A stretch of 32,057 nt of DNA from a virus. The notes beneath the pieces were generated by a model, which made no database searches, was not told the DNA's origin, and saw only the letters and a program-made list of their open reading frames with translations. Shown here piece by piece: positions 23,833 through 29,887 of the stretch. The translations under genes were made by a program, and so were the position numbers. The number at the start of each line of letters is the position of its first letter. Position 1 is the stretch's first letter. The stretch spans positions 1 through 32,057 of IMG/VR virus record IMGVR_UViG_3300025889_000550; one strand, 5' to 3'.

Positions 23833-24091
23833 CACCAGCGCCGCCCGCACCCGTCGCTACCGACTGCGCCTGCGTGGCCTGCCTGATCCCGATGCACCGC
23901 AGCCCTGCGCCACCTGCGGCCGGCAGGTGCGATCGAAGCGCACGGCGCCGCTCTGCTCGCATTGCTGGAAGCGATCACCAGCAGGACGTGAGCGGAACCG
24001 ATTGCGCATGGCATCAACGCGCGCGCAGCACTTGCTAGCGGCAAAGCCAGATCGCGTGCCAGGTGCCGGCCATCAGCAGCGGCCCGAGTAG
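23825..24091 (+). CDS. Small zinc-finger protein
   Basis: This 88-residue basic protein has two CxxC pairs, CATC and CSHC, separated by 15 residues (CATCGRQVRSKRTAPLCSHC), followed by a basic helix WKRSPAGRERNRLRMAS. An N-terminal RTRRYRLRLRG also suggests nucleic acid binding. It could be a transcription or replication regulator; no named family was recognised. The C-terminal part overlaps a broken minus-strand frame. Confidence 0.7.
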   Translation: MPDTSAARTRRYRLRLRGLPDPDAPQPCATCGRQVRSKRTAPLCSHCWKRSPAGRERNRLRMASTRAQHLLAAKPDRVPGAGHQQRPE

Positions 24092-24170
24092 ACCCTGACC
24101 ACAGCGCAACGCGCAGCTCATGCTCGCGGATGGCATGGTTGATGAGGTGCTGCACGCGGTGGTCATCCAT
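24035..24170 (-). pseudogene. Possible frameshifted small membrane-protein gene
   Basis: On the minus strand an ATG at 24170 reads MDDHRVQHLINHAIREHELR, then VALWSG. At a GGG run the sensible reading moves to another frame, which gives LLGPLLMAGTWHAIWLCR and a stop at 24035. Removing one G would join the two into a 44-residue helix plus membrane segment. The 3' part overlaps the zinc-finger gene on the other strand. It may also be chance. Confidence 0.35.
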
Positions 24171-24203
24171 GCCGGCAGGGTAGCGACTGGATATGTGACG
24201 GAT

Positions 24204-24219
24204 TGTTGCCGATGCAACA
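24204..24219. repeat. Short perfect hairpin
   Basis: TGTTGC, loop CGAT, GCAACA. It sits 10 nt upstream of a promoter-like TTGACC and within the gene-poor 24,092-24,297 stretch; a possible operator or RNA end. Confidence 0.4.
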
Positions 24220-24229
24220 GGGACTAGGG

Positions 24230-24257
24230 TTGACCACGGCGGATCAGGGTGTAGGAT
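24230..24257 (+). promoter_or_regulatory. Sigma-70-like promoter before the small membrane genes
   Basis: TTGACC (24230-24235), 16 nt, TAGGAT (24252-24257). The gene at 24298 starts 40 nt downstream. This is one of the best consensus matches in the window and would drive the coupled genes from 24298 onward. Confidence 0.5.
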
Positions 24258-24297
24258 ATGCGCAAGCCGGACGACCCGGCACCCCAACCCGAGAGCC

Positions 24298-24480
24298 ATG
24301 ACTACAACCCTCGCCTTAATCCTCGCCCTGCTGCTACTGCCGCTGCTAGTGCTGCTGTGGGCTACCGAGAGCACCGAGCAACGCACCAAGCGGCTGCACA
24401 GCTACGGCTGGAGCCAACGCCGCATTGCTGATCACCTGCATATCACCCGTTACCGCGTCCGCGTGGCGCTTGCATCATGA
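24298..24480 (+). CDS. Membrane-anchored helix-turn-helix mini-protein
   Basis: The 60 residues are a single hydrophobic segment (about 4-21: TLALILALLLLPLLVLLW) followed by an HTH-like part, RTKRLHSYGWSQRRIADHLH, then ITRYRVRVALAS. The WSQRRIADHL-ITRYRVR pattern is that of resolvase/transposase-type HTH motifs. A membrane-tethered DNA-binding protein of this size is odd. Its stop overlaps the next ATG. Function unknown. Confidence 0.75.
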   Translation: MTTTLALILALLLLPLLVLLWATESTEQRTKRLHSYGWSQRRIADHLHITRYRVRVALAS

Positions 24481-24608
24481 TCGCTAACCCTTGGATCAAC
24501 CGCATCACTGTATTGGTGGTAATGGTCGCCATCTATGCCGCTGGTTACGCCGGTGGCCGCGACCAAGCCATTCTTGCCCATCAACAACAACTTACGTGCG
24601 TCAAATGA
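24477..24608 (+). CDS. Small membrane protein
   Basis: This 43-residue protein has one transmembrane segment (ITVLVVMVAIYAAGYAGG) and a short polar tail ending CVK. It starts in an ATGA overlap with the HTH mini-protein and ends in an ATGA overlap with the next gene, which supports reality. It may be a spanin-like or holin-like peptide, or simply an accessory protein; nothing decides. Confidence 0.65.
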   Translation: MIANPWINRITVLVVMVAIYAAGYAGGRDQAILAHQQQLTCVK

Positions 24609-24805
24609 GCGACTCTGACATCTACTGGACATTCGTTACCGCTGGCAAATTCGGCGGCAGCTTCTTTCAAGCACTGGGTAATGCAGGACTTGCTGCAGAC
24701 CCTGCTAACAAGCGCCTCATCTTAAATACATGGCCGAGGATGGTTGCCACCTATGGCGTCACCAGCCGGCTGCATCGTGAACTGCGTTATGGGGTGACAG
24801 CATGA
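24605..24805 (+). CDS. Hypothetical protein
   Basis: The product is 66 residues from the ATG at 24605 (MSDSDIYWTFVTAGKFGGSF...). Aromatic-rich start and a helical C-terminus (SRLHRELRYGV). It overlaps both neighbours by 4 bp. No family recognised; its placement before the exonuclease gene suggests the same transcript. Confidence 0.7.
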   Translation: MSDSDIYWTFVTAGKFGGSFFQALGNAGLAADPANKRLILNTWPRMVATYGVTSRLHRELRYGVTA

Positions 24806-25590
24806 CCAGCAACGCTGACTACCACGCCGATCCAGCCATCAGCGCTAGCCACCTCCATGCGGTTGCTGCTAGCCCCTACCACTACTGGAGCCGCTTTATC
24901 AACCCAGATCGTCCGCCATCAGTGCAGACGGCAGCGATGAAGCTCGGCAGCTTGACCCATTGCGCTGTGCTCGAACCCGACGAGCTTGCCAGCCGTTATG
25001 GCATTGCACCAGATCGCCGCACTAATGCAGGTAAGGCTGCTGTTGCTGCAATGGAAGCTGCTGGCATTGAAGCTGTCACTGCACCAGAAATGGAGCAGGC
25101 GATGGCAATGGCCGCCAGCGTCCGCAGCCATCAAGCTGCTGCAACATTGCTGCGTGACGGTAAGGCTGAGCAGAGCTTCTGGTTTGATGATATTGCTACT
25201 GGTCTGCGGTGCAAATGCCGCCCGGACTGGTACACCGGCAGCACCATCGTGGACCTTAAGACCACGGTTGATGCAAGTCCGAAAGGATTTGCCAAGTCGG
25301 TTGCGCAATGGCGGTATCACGTCCAGCAGTCGCATTACCTTGCCGGCACCTTTGCCGAGCGGTTTGTGTTTATTGCAGTGGAAAAGTCCTACCCGTATGC
25401 CGTTGGTGTGTACGAGTTAGATGCTGATGCCGTGCAATTTGGCGATTACGAACGCCGCAACAACCTGCAGACAATTGCCGACTGCCGCGCCATCTCCGAA
25501 TGGCCTGGCTATGGCAACATCATTCAACCGCTGAGCCTGCCTAAATGGGCTTTGCAAACTTCGTCATCTATTACTTCGGAGGATTTCTAA
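24802..25590 (+). CDS. RecE-like PD-(D/E)xK exonuclease (DUF3799-like)
   Basis: This 262-residue protein has family landmarks ISASHLHAVAASPYHYW near the N-terminus, MKLGSLTHCAVLEP (His53), LRCKCRPDWYTGSTIVDLKT (Asp142, Asp151, Lys153) and RYHVQQSHYLAGT. Such enzymes resect double-stranded ends to give 3' tails for an annealing protein. The Bet-type annealing protein is two genes downstream, so the pair forms a recombination system. The gene ends with a GGAGG that serves the next start. Confidence 0.9.
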   Translation: MTSNADYHADPAISASHLHAVAASPYHYWSRFINPDRPPSVQTAAMKLGSLTHCAVLEPDELASRYGIAPDRRTNAGKAAVAAMEAAGIEAVTAPEMEQAMAMAASVRSHQAAATLLRDGKAEQSFWFDDIATGLRCKCRPDWYTGSTIVDLKTTVDASPKGFAKSVAQWRYHVQQSHYLAGTFAERFVFIAVEKSYPYAVGVYELDADAVQFGDYERRNNLQTIADCRAISEWPGYGNIIQPLSLPKWALQTSSSITSEDF

Positions 25591-25592
25591 TT

Positions 25593-26420
25593 GTGGAAAC
25601 AAAACTGGTCACAATGACGCCTGAATGGGCAGAGCAATTGTTAACACTCAATGTTCACAACAGAAAGCTAAGCAAAAATACCATTCTCTTTTACGAAAAT
25701 CTTATTAACAGGGGACAATGGAAAACTACTCATCAAGGTATTGCAGTTGATTGGAACAATGTCTTGCAAGACGGCCAGCACAGGCTTCATGCAATAGTCA
25801 AAAGCGGGCAGTCAGTTCAAATTCTGCTTTCTACAAAAGTTGATCCTTCTAATTACGAAGCTATTGATGGAGGTAAAAAACGAAGCGCGGCTGACACGAT
25901 AGGGCTTTTAGGCGCAAAAAATACAACACAAATAGCGGCAGCAATAAGAGCATATTTGCTTTATCAAAGATATCCCGCGTACGTATGGGTCGGTAATAAT
26001 TTTAATGCTATTACCATATCAGACATTAAATTATTTTATGAATCCGCGCCGGATTCAATTAATGAATTAGCGGCTAGCGCCCGTAAAGCTTATAAAAAGT
26101 TTAGGCCTTTAAACGCTAGCGCTTTAATTTGCTTTCTTTTGCTTGCCAAATCATCCGATACGGACTATAAGGCACTTGAGTTTGTAGGCAGGTTGGGCAG
26201 TGGAGAAAATCTAAATACTTATGATCCTATTTTAGTGTATAGAAGTTTTTTGTCAAACAATAAAGCTTCTAGAGGATTACAGTTTTATGTCGCCTCAAAC
26301 ATTAAAATGTTTAACAAATGGCTTAACGGGGATCGTCTTACGCAGTTTAGAGCGCCTGAGTTCCCCCCAATGCCAACTATTGCATTACCAGTCACATCAT
26401 TTGCGAGATCACCTCAATGA
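25593..26420 (+). CDS. ParB-like-fold phage protein of unknown function, AT-rich
   Basis: The product is 275 residues from a GTG at 25593, chosen because GGAGG lies 10 nt upstream. It has TPEWAEQLLTLNVHNRKLSK, NLINRGQWKTTHQGIAV and NVLQDGQHRLHAIVKSGQSV, then IDGGKKRSAADTI. The DGQHRL segment resembles the ParB/sulfiredoxin motif (GxxRxxA). This family recurs in phages without an assigned function. The gene is clearly richer in A and T than both neighbours and uses codons such as AAA, ATT and TTA, suggesting recent transfer. It sits between exonuclease and Bet genes. Confidence 0.75.
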   Translation: METKLVTMTPEWAEQLLTLNVHNRKLSKNTILFYENLINRGQWKTTHQGIAVDWNNVLQDGQHRLHAIVKSGQSVQILLSTKVDPSNYEAIDGGKKRSAADTIGLLGAKNTTQIAAAIRAYLLYQRYPAYVWVGNNFNAITISDIKLFYESAPDSINELAASARKAYKKFRPLNASALICFLLLAKSSDTDYKALEFVGRLGSGENLNTYDPILVYRSFLSNNKASRGLQFYVASNIKMFNKWLNGDRLTQFRAPEFPPMPTIALPVTSFARSPQ

Positions 26421-27160
26421 CCACCTCATCACTAGCCCTCTGGACACCAGAGCAAACCCAACTGATCAGCACCACCATTGCACCAGGTTGCAGTAATGAT
26501 GAGCTACGGCTATTTGCCTATGCCTGCCAGCGCACGGGGTTAGATCCGTTTAGCAAGCAGATATACGCCATCAAGCGTGGCGGCAAGATGACCATCCAAG
26601 CCGGCATTGACGGCCTGCGCAGCATTGCTGAGCGCACCGGCCAACTCGATGGCTCTGAGACGCTCTGGTGCGGCGAAGATGGCCAATGGACTGATGTATG
26701 GCTTGGCAGCAAACCGCCTGCCGCGGCCAAAACCACCATCTGGCGCAAAGGTGCCGGCCATCCATTCACAGGAGTGGCGCGGTTTGCGGATTACAACGCT
26801 GGCCAAGGGCTGTGGTCAAAGATGGGCGCCACCATGATTGCCAAGTGCTCCGAGGCACTAGCGCTGCGCAAGGCATTCCCTGCAGACCTCAGCGGTGTCT
26901 ACAGCACCGATGAGATGGATCAGGCAGTGGAGCCGGTGACAGTGACCAGCGTTGCCACTGCTGGCGATGATAAGGTATTCACCGCCGGCAAGGCTGCTAT
27001 TGCTAAGGCAACCACTATGGAAGCATTGGCCAAGGTGACCGAGCGCATGGAGGCCCGCAAAGGTGACCTATCCACTGAGCAACAGGAAACTTTACTAGCG
27101 CTTGCATTGGAAAAAGAAGCCAGTTTCGCCACTGCTGAAGAGGATCCGTTTGATGATTGA
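26417..27160 (+). CDS. bet: Bet-type single-strand annealing protein
   Basis: In this 247-residue protein the N-terminal 170 residues match the Bet family: ELRLFAYACQRTGLDPFSKQ, IYAIKRGGKMTIQAGIDGLR, SIAERTGQLDG, ATMIAKCSEALALRKAFPAD and LSGVYSTDEM. The Thr/Ala-rich C-terminal part is variable. It would anneal single strands made by the exonuclease upstream. The 3' end overlaps the HTH gene by 8 bp and the 5' end overlaps the preceding gene by 4 bp. Confidence 0.93.
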   Translation: MTTSSLALWTPEQTQLISTTIAPGCSNDELRLFAYACQRTGLDPFSKQIYAIKRGGKMTIQAGIDGLRSIAERTGQLDGSETLWCGEDGQWTDVWLGSKPPAAAKTTIWRKGAGHPFTGVARFADYNAGQGLWSKMGATMIAKCSEALALRKAFPADLSGVYSTDEMDQAVEPVTVTSVATAGDDKVFTAGKAAIAKATTMEALAKVTERMEARKGDLSTEQQETLLALALEKEASFATAEEDPFDD

Positions 27161-27362
27161 GCCGTATCTAACCACTGACCAGCTAGCTGCACGGTGGGGT
27201 TTAAGCCCTGCCACGATCAAAGGCCAACGAGCACGAGGCATTGGCCCAGTGTATTACACCATTCCACGCAACAGCGCACCACGCGGCGCATCACGTGTCC
27301 GTTACCCGCTAGCACAAGTGCTGGCATTTGAAGAATCCAATTCCATTACACCACTGACATGA
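27153..27362 (+). CDS. Small helix-turn-helix (HTH_17/excisionase-like) protein
   Basis: The product is 69 residues from the ATG at 27153 (MIEPYLTTDQLAARWGLSPA). The pattern LTTDQLAARWGLSPATIKGQ, a wing with YYTIPRNSAPRG, then VRYPLAQVLAFEE is that of MerR-like/excisionase-like winged HTH proteins. It could be a transcription regulator or an excisionase; no integrase is visible, so the latter is unproven. Coupled to bet and ssb. Confidence 0.8.
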   Translation: MIEPYLTTDQLAARWGLSPATIKGQRARGIGPVYYTIPRNSAPRGASRVRYPLAQVLAFEESNSITPLT

Positions 27363-27703
27363 GTCTCTACGCAACCGGCATTATTCGTATCATCACTGAA
27401 CCATCGCTGCGCACCTTTGATACCGGCACCATGGTCGCTAACTTTGCTGGCGGCATTATGGAAGGCAAAGATAAGCAAGGTAACTACATCAACAATGCAA
27501 TAGACATTGAAATCTGGGGCAAGTCTGCTGAAGTAGTAGTTGATCGCTGCAAAAAGGGTGATTGCATTATCGTTAGCGGTAATGTCAAACGCCAGGAGTG
27601 GGCAGATAAAACCACAGGTGATAAGCGTAGCAAGCATGTGCTAAGCGTCCAGCGGTTTGAATTCTTACCGCGCACTACACCAACAGAGGAGGTTGCCTTT
27701 TGA
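27359..27703 (+). CDS. ssb: Single-stranded DNA-binding protein
   Basis: This 114-residue OB-fold protein has YATGIIRIITEPSLRTFDTG, NFAGGIMEGKDKQG, IDIEIWGKSAEVVVDRCKKG and DCIIVSGNVKRQEW, typical SSB landmarks. The C-terminus ends PTEEVAF, short but acidic-hydrophobic in the way of partner-binding tails. It would protect single strands in replication and recombination. Overlaps both neighbours by 4 bp. Confidence 0.9.
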   Translation: MSLYATGIIRIITEPSLRTFDTGTMVANFAGGIMEGKDKQGNYINNAIDIEIWGKSAEVVVDRCKKGDCIIVSGNVKRQEWADKTTGDKRSKHVLSVQRFEFLPRTTPTEEVAF

Positions 27704-27792
27704 CTACATTCTTTGCAATATGGGTAATGGCTATTGCTGTTGCCCTTTTCTTTAATTACATAATTCACTCGCTAGATGACGATGATGATTAA
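27700..27792 (+). CDS. 30-residue membrane mini-protein with acidic tail
   Basis: A TTG at 27700 is preceded by GAGGAGG with good spacing, overlapping the ssb stop. The product is FFAIWVMAIAVALFFNYIIH, a single membrane segment, followed by SLDDDDD. The strong ribosome site argues for translation despite the rare start. Function unknown. Confidence 0.6.
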   Translation: MTTFFAIWVMAIAVALFFNYIIHSLDDDDD

Positions 27793-28117
27793 CCCAATCA
27801 CTCCACCGCCGGAACTGGTGCAGCAATGGCGCAATGAGGGATACGGCATACCTGGCACTATCTCTTCTGAATACGTCGCCGCCCGCGCCGCCCAATGGGG
27901 TGCCGCCCAGGAGCTGGAGGCGTGTTGTGAGTAGCTTCACTGGCAAAACCTGGCCACACATTCCGAACTGATCCCTTCGCTCCGCGCCGCCCGCCGCCCC
28001 AAGCCACTGAGCTTGAAGCAGCGAGCGTTGGAGGCTATGCACCGCAACTGGAATCCACACAACAACGACGATTTCGCCACCATCGCACGCGCACTGGAGG
28101 CTCTTTCTGATGACTGA
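27785..28117 (+). pseudogene. Amber-interrupted paralogue of the gene at 28836
   Basis: Codons 1-49 read MINPITPPPELVQQWRNEGY... to EACCE, then TAG at 27932-27934, then the same frame continues 60 codons (LHWQNLATHSELIPSLRAAR..., ending ALEALSDD) to TGA at 28117. The intact paralogue downstream shares NPITPPPELVQ, AAQWGA-QELEAC, RAARRPKP-SLK and RALE-L. A TGG to TAG change would explain the stop. Other genes here use TAG as stop, so recoding is unlikely. A 49-residue truncated product may still be made. Confidence 0.75.
27981..28005 (+). repeat. 25 bp exact repeat, copy 1 (copy 2 at 29020-29044)
   Basis: A C-rich 25 bp stretch encoding RAARRPKP is identical at 27981-28005 and 29020-29044. 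It lies in the two paralogous genes and marks DNA-level duplication or gene conversion between them. Confidence 0.8.
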
Positions 28118-28682
28118 TTACAAAGCAACGTCTGAGCAGTGGAATCAAGTTCAGAAATGCGCCGATGTAATTGGCAGCTCTGATTGCTCTGCAATTCTTG
28201 AACTCCGCGCCAGGATTGAAACACTAGAGAATGCTGCTCACAAACACATCGTTGAAACCAATTCCAACATCGTGGCCTTGTTTACTAGGGTCGAGTCGTT
28301 GGAAGCCGCCGAACGCGGAGCGTCAAAGGTTTACGAAATCAGCAAACCGCTGAAGTTAACACCGGATCAGGTGCAGCAGGTCCTTGACCAGTTGCGACCA
28401 AAGTCCAAGCCAACTCCTAATCCAAGCCAAATTAGGAGTTCGCTGGACCTGACCCCAAAGCAACAGGAGGAGATCGCCGCGCTGTTGCGGCCTGACCCCA
28501 AGCCAGTGGTCAAGGGGCCTTTGCTGGTGACGCGAGTGGCTGCCGCCATCAGCCAAGACGGTGATCCCATCAACTGGCCCGGAGCCTACGCCGCGATCCG
28601 CGAGGTGGCGGCGTGGTTGCGGGAGCACTACGGCGGACCGACTGCATCCTCTACAGCACTTGAGCGGGAGGTTCAGCGATGA
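28110..28682 (+). CDS. Hypothetical protein with coiled-coil and internal repeat
   Basis: This 190-residue protein begins MTDYKATSEQWNQVQKCADV. Residues about 28-70 are a coiled-coil (AILELRARIETLENAAHKHI). Two similar units follow: LKLTPDQVQQVLDQLRP-KSKP and LDLTPKQQEEIAALLRP-DPKP. The C-terminus (DPINWPGAYAAIREVAAWLR) is a further helical unit. No named family; likely multimeric. It overlaps the broken gene before it by 8 bp and its stop overlaps the next ATG. Confidence 0.75.
   Translation: MTDYKATSEQWNQVQKCADVIGSSDCSAILELRARIETLENAAHKHIVETNSNIVALFTRVESLEAAERGASKVYEISKPLKLTPDQVQQVLDQLRPKSKPTPNPSQIRSSLDLTPKQQEEIAALLRPDPKPVVKGPLLVTRVAAAISQDGDPINWPGAYAAIREVAAWLREHYGGPTASSTALEREVQR
28412..28440 (+). 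repeat. 10 bp perfect hairpin inside a gene
   Basis: AACTCCTAAT, 9 nt loop, ATTAGGAGTT. It lies in the linker between the two internal protein repeats of the host gene. The 3' arm contains AGGAG, but no ATG/GTG/TTG follows at a useful distance. Confidence 0.6.
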
Positions 28683-28843
28683 TCCACATCACATCCGACC
28701 ACGGCTACATCGGCCCGTTCTGGTGGGTCAACAGCCAGCCATCCGAGCGGCAATGGCTAGCCGACCGTTACTGGCAACTCTGGGGCACCTTCGGCATCGG
28801 CCGCAAAACCTTGCGCATAGCTCTGGAGCCGCTCGATGACTAA
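28679..28843 (+). CDS. Small aromatic-rich protein
   Basis: This 54-residue protein is rich in Trp and Tyr (MIHITSDHGYIGPFWWVNSQ..., then WQLWGTFGIGRKTLRIALE). ATG overlaps the preceding stop; its own stop overlaps the next start by 8 bp. No family recognised. Overlap at both ends favours a real gene. Confidence 0.65.
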   Translation: MIHITSDHGYIGPFWWVNSQPSERQWLADRYWQLWGTFGIGRKTLRIALEPLDD

Positions 28844-29165
28844 CCCCATCACCCCACCGCCGGAGCTGGTGCAGGAGTGGGCCGATATGCTTGCCTCTGG
28901 CTCAGGCCAAGCCGTATTCGCCATGGCCGCCCAATGGGGCGCCGACCAAGAGCTGGAGGCGTGCCTAAGGCTGGTTGAAATTGACGCTGGTGAGGATGCT
29001 TATGACTTTGCTCGCTACATCCGCGCCGCCCGCCGCCCCAAGCCGCCGAGCTTGAAGGAGCAGGCGCTGAGCGAGCTGAACCTGACTGCCGATCCCGATG
29101 GGGCGGAACTTTCACGCACTCAAGTTGATCTTCTTCGCCGCGCCCTCGAACAACTCCCCGACTGA
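28836..29165 (+). CDS. Accessory protein, intact paralogue of the broken copy at 27785
   Basis: This 109-residue protein starts MTNPITPPPELVQEWADMLA; middle AAQWGADQELEACLRLVEID; then RAARRPKPPSLKEQALSELN and ends RRALEQLPD. It is helical and acidic with a conserved basic RAARRPKP patch. The family is not named; paralogy with the interrupted frame 1 kb upstream shows that it has been duplicated here. Confidence 0.75.
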   Translation: MTNPITPPPELVQEWADMLASGSGQAVFAMAAQWGADQELEACLRLVEIDAGEDAYDFARYIRAARRPKPPSLKEQALSELNLTADPDGAELSRTQVDLLRRALEQLPD

Positions 29166-29174
29166 CTAACCGCC

Positions 29175-29372
29175 ATGACTACTCTCTCCCCCGCCGCGCA
29201 AGCGGTGCTGGATGCCGCCAACGGTCGCAGCTCCTACGGTCCAGATGACTGCCTAAGTGAGTCACGCTGGATTGCTGCCGCCGCCCTGCGGGCTCTAGCC
29301 GTACGCATCAAAGGTGCCGACGCCATCCGCCAAGACGTGCTCGACATCGCCGCCGAGCTGGAGGCCCAATGA
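29175..29372 (+). CDS. Small helical protein
   Basis: This 65-residue protein (MTTLSPAAQAVLDAANGRSS..., IAAAALRALAVRIKGADAIR, ending AAELEAQ) is Ala-rich and helical. It overlaps the zinc-ribbon gene start by 4 bp. No family recognised; the same style as the neighbouring accessory genes. Confidence 0.7.
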   Translation: MTTLSPAAQAVLDAANGRSSYGPDDCLSESRWIAAAALRALAVRIKGADAIRQDVLDIAAELEAQ

Positions 29373-29707
29373 ACTGCCCACTCTGCGATGGCATCACCCA
29401 CGTCCACAACACCGAAAATAAAGGTGACATGATCCACCGCTGGCGGCGCTGCACTAGCTGCCCACATCGGTTTCGCACCATTGCGCCTTGGCTAGATGGT
29501 AAAAATGAATCAATTCACATCGGCCCAGCGCGTCACCCGAAAGGTACTGACCATGCAAATTCAGTATTCACGGCTGATGATGTCCGCGCAATACGCGAAG
29601 AACGTGCCAAAGGTCGTAGTCTTGTTGCATTAAGCATCAAATATGGTGTCCACATTGATACAATCTCAAGGATCTGCTTGCGCAAGTCCTATCGCCATGT
29701 GGACTGA
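29369..29707 (+). CDS. NrdR-type zinc ribbon fused to HTH
   Basis: In this 112-residue protein, residues 1-38 have the zinc-ribbon pattern of NrdR: MNCPLCDGITHVHNTENKG, then MIHRWRRCTSCPHRFRT (Cys3, Cys6 and a second CTSC pair). The ATP-cone of NrdR is absent. In its place residues about 67-108 form an HTH (FTADDVRAIREERAKGRSLV, then ALSIKYGVHIDTISRI). It is probably a small sequence-specific regulator. The gene is just upstream of the phage sigma factor and may act with it. Confidence 0.8.
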   Translation: MNCPLCDGITHVHNTENKGDMIHRWRRCTSCPHRFRTIAPWLDGKNESIHIGPARHPKGTDHANSVFTADDVRAIREERAKGRSLVALSIKYGVHIDTISRICLRKSYRHVD

Positions 29708-29886
29708 CGCATTGCTTCACCTGCCAACCATCGAATTTGCGACTTCTGTGATGCCTCCGATTCTGCTAGCAATAGTGCATACTCCAGCAAAGCATTCCAG
29801 TCTTGCGCTTGATGCAACCGGCGTAATGCAGCCGCATTGGCGGCGCCATGGAACTGAGCCTCCATTGTATGAACCAGTGGATTCAT
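29689..29886 (-). CDS. Small helical protein divergent from the sigma gene
   Basis: The product is 65 residues on the minus strand (MNPLVHTMEAQFHGAANAAA..., then LRRLHQAQDWNALLEYALLL, AESEASQKSQIRWLAGEAMR). Its composition is that of a real helical protein, and no plus-strand gene covers most of it. It starts 1 bp from the sigma start in the opposite direction and its end overlaps the zinc-ribbon gene by 19 bp. An ATG at 29865 is an alternative start. Function unknown; antisense or regulatory coupling to sigma is possible. Confidence 0.62.
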   Translation of the reverse strand: MNPLVHTMEAQFHGAANAAALRRLHQAQDWNALLEYALLLAESEASQKSQIRWLAGEAMRQSTWR

Positions 29887-29887
29887 A

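Noticed and set aside
23775-24389. Minus-strand open frame of 204 codons in the GC-rich block
   Set aside because: High GC makes long chance frames; it runs across several plus-strand genes and most of the product is Ser/Arg/Ala-rich. Only a small part near 24,170 was kept as a possible pseudogene.
27785-28117. Reassigned TAG codon (phage stop-codon recoding)
   Set aside because: Other well supported genes end in TAG (8752, 22746-adjacent and 30980 ends, for example), and no suppressor tRNA is seen; nonsense mutation is simpler.
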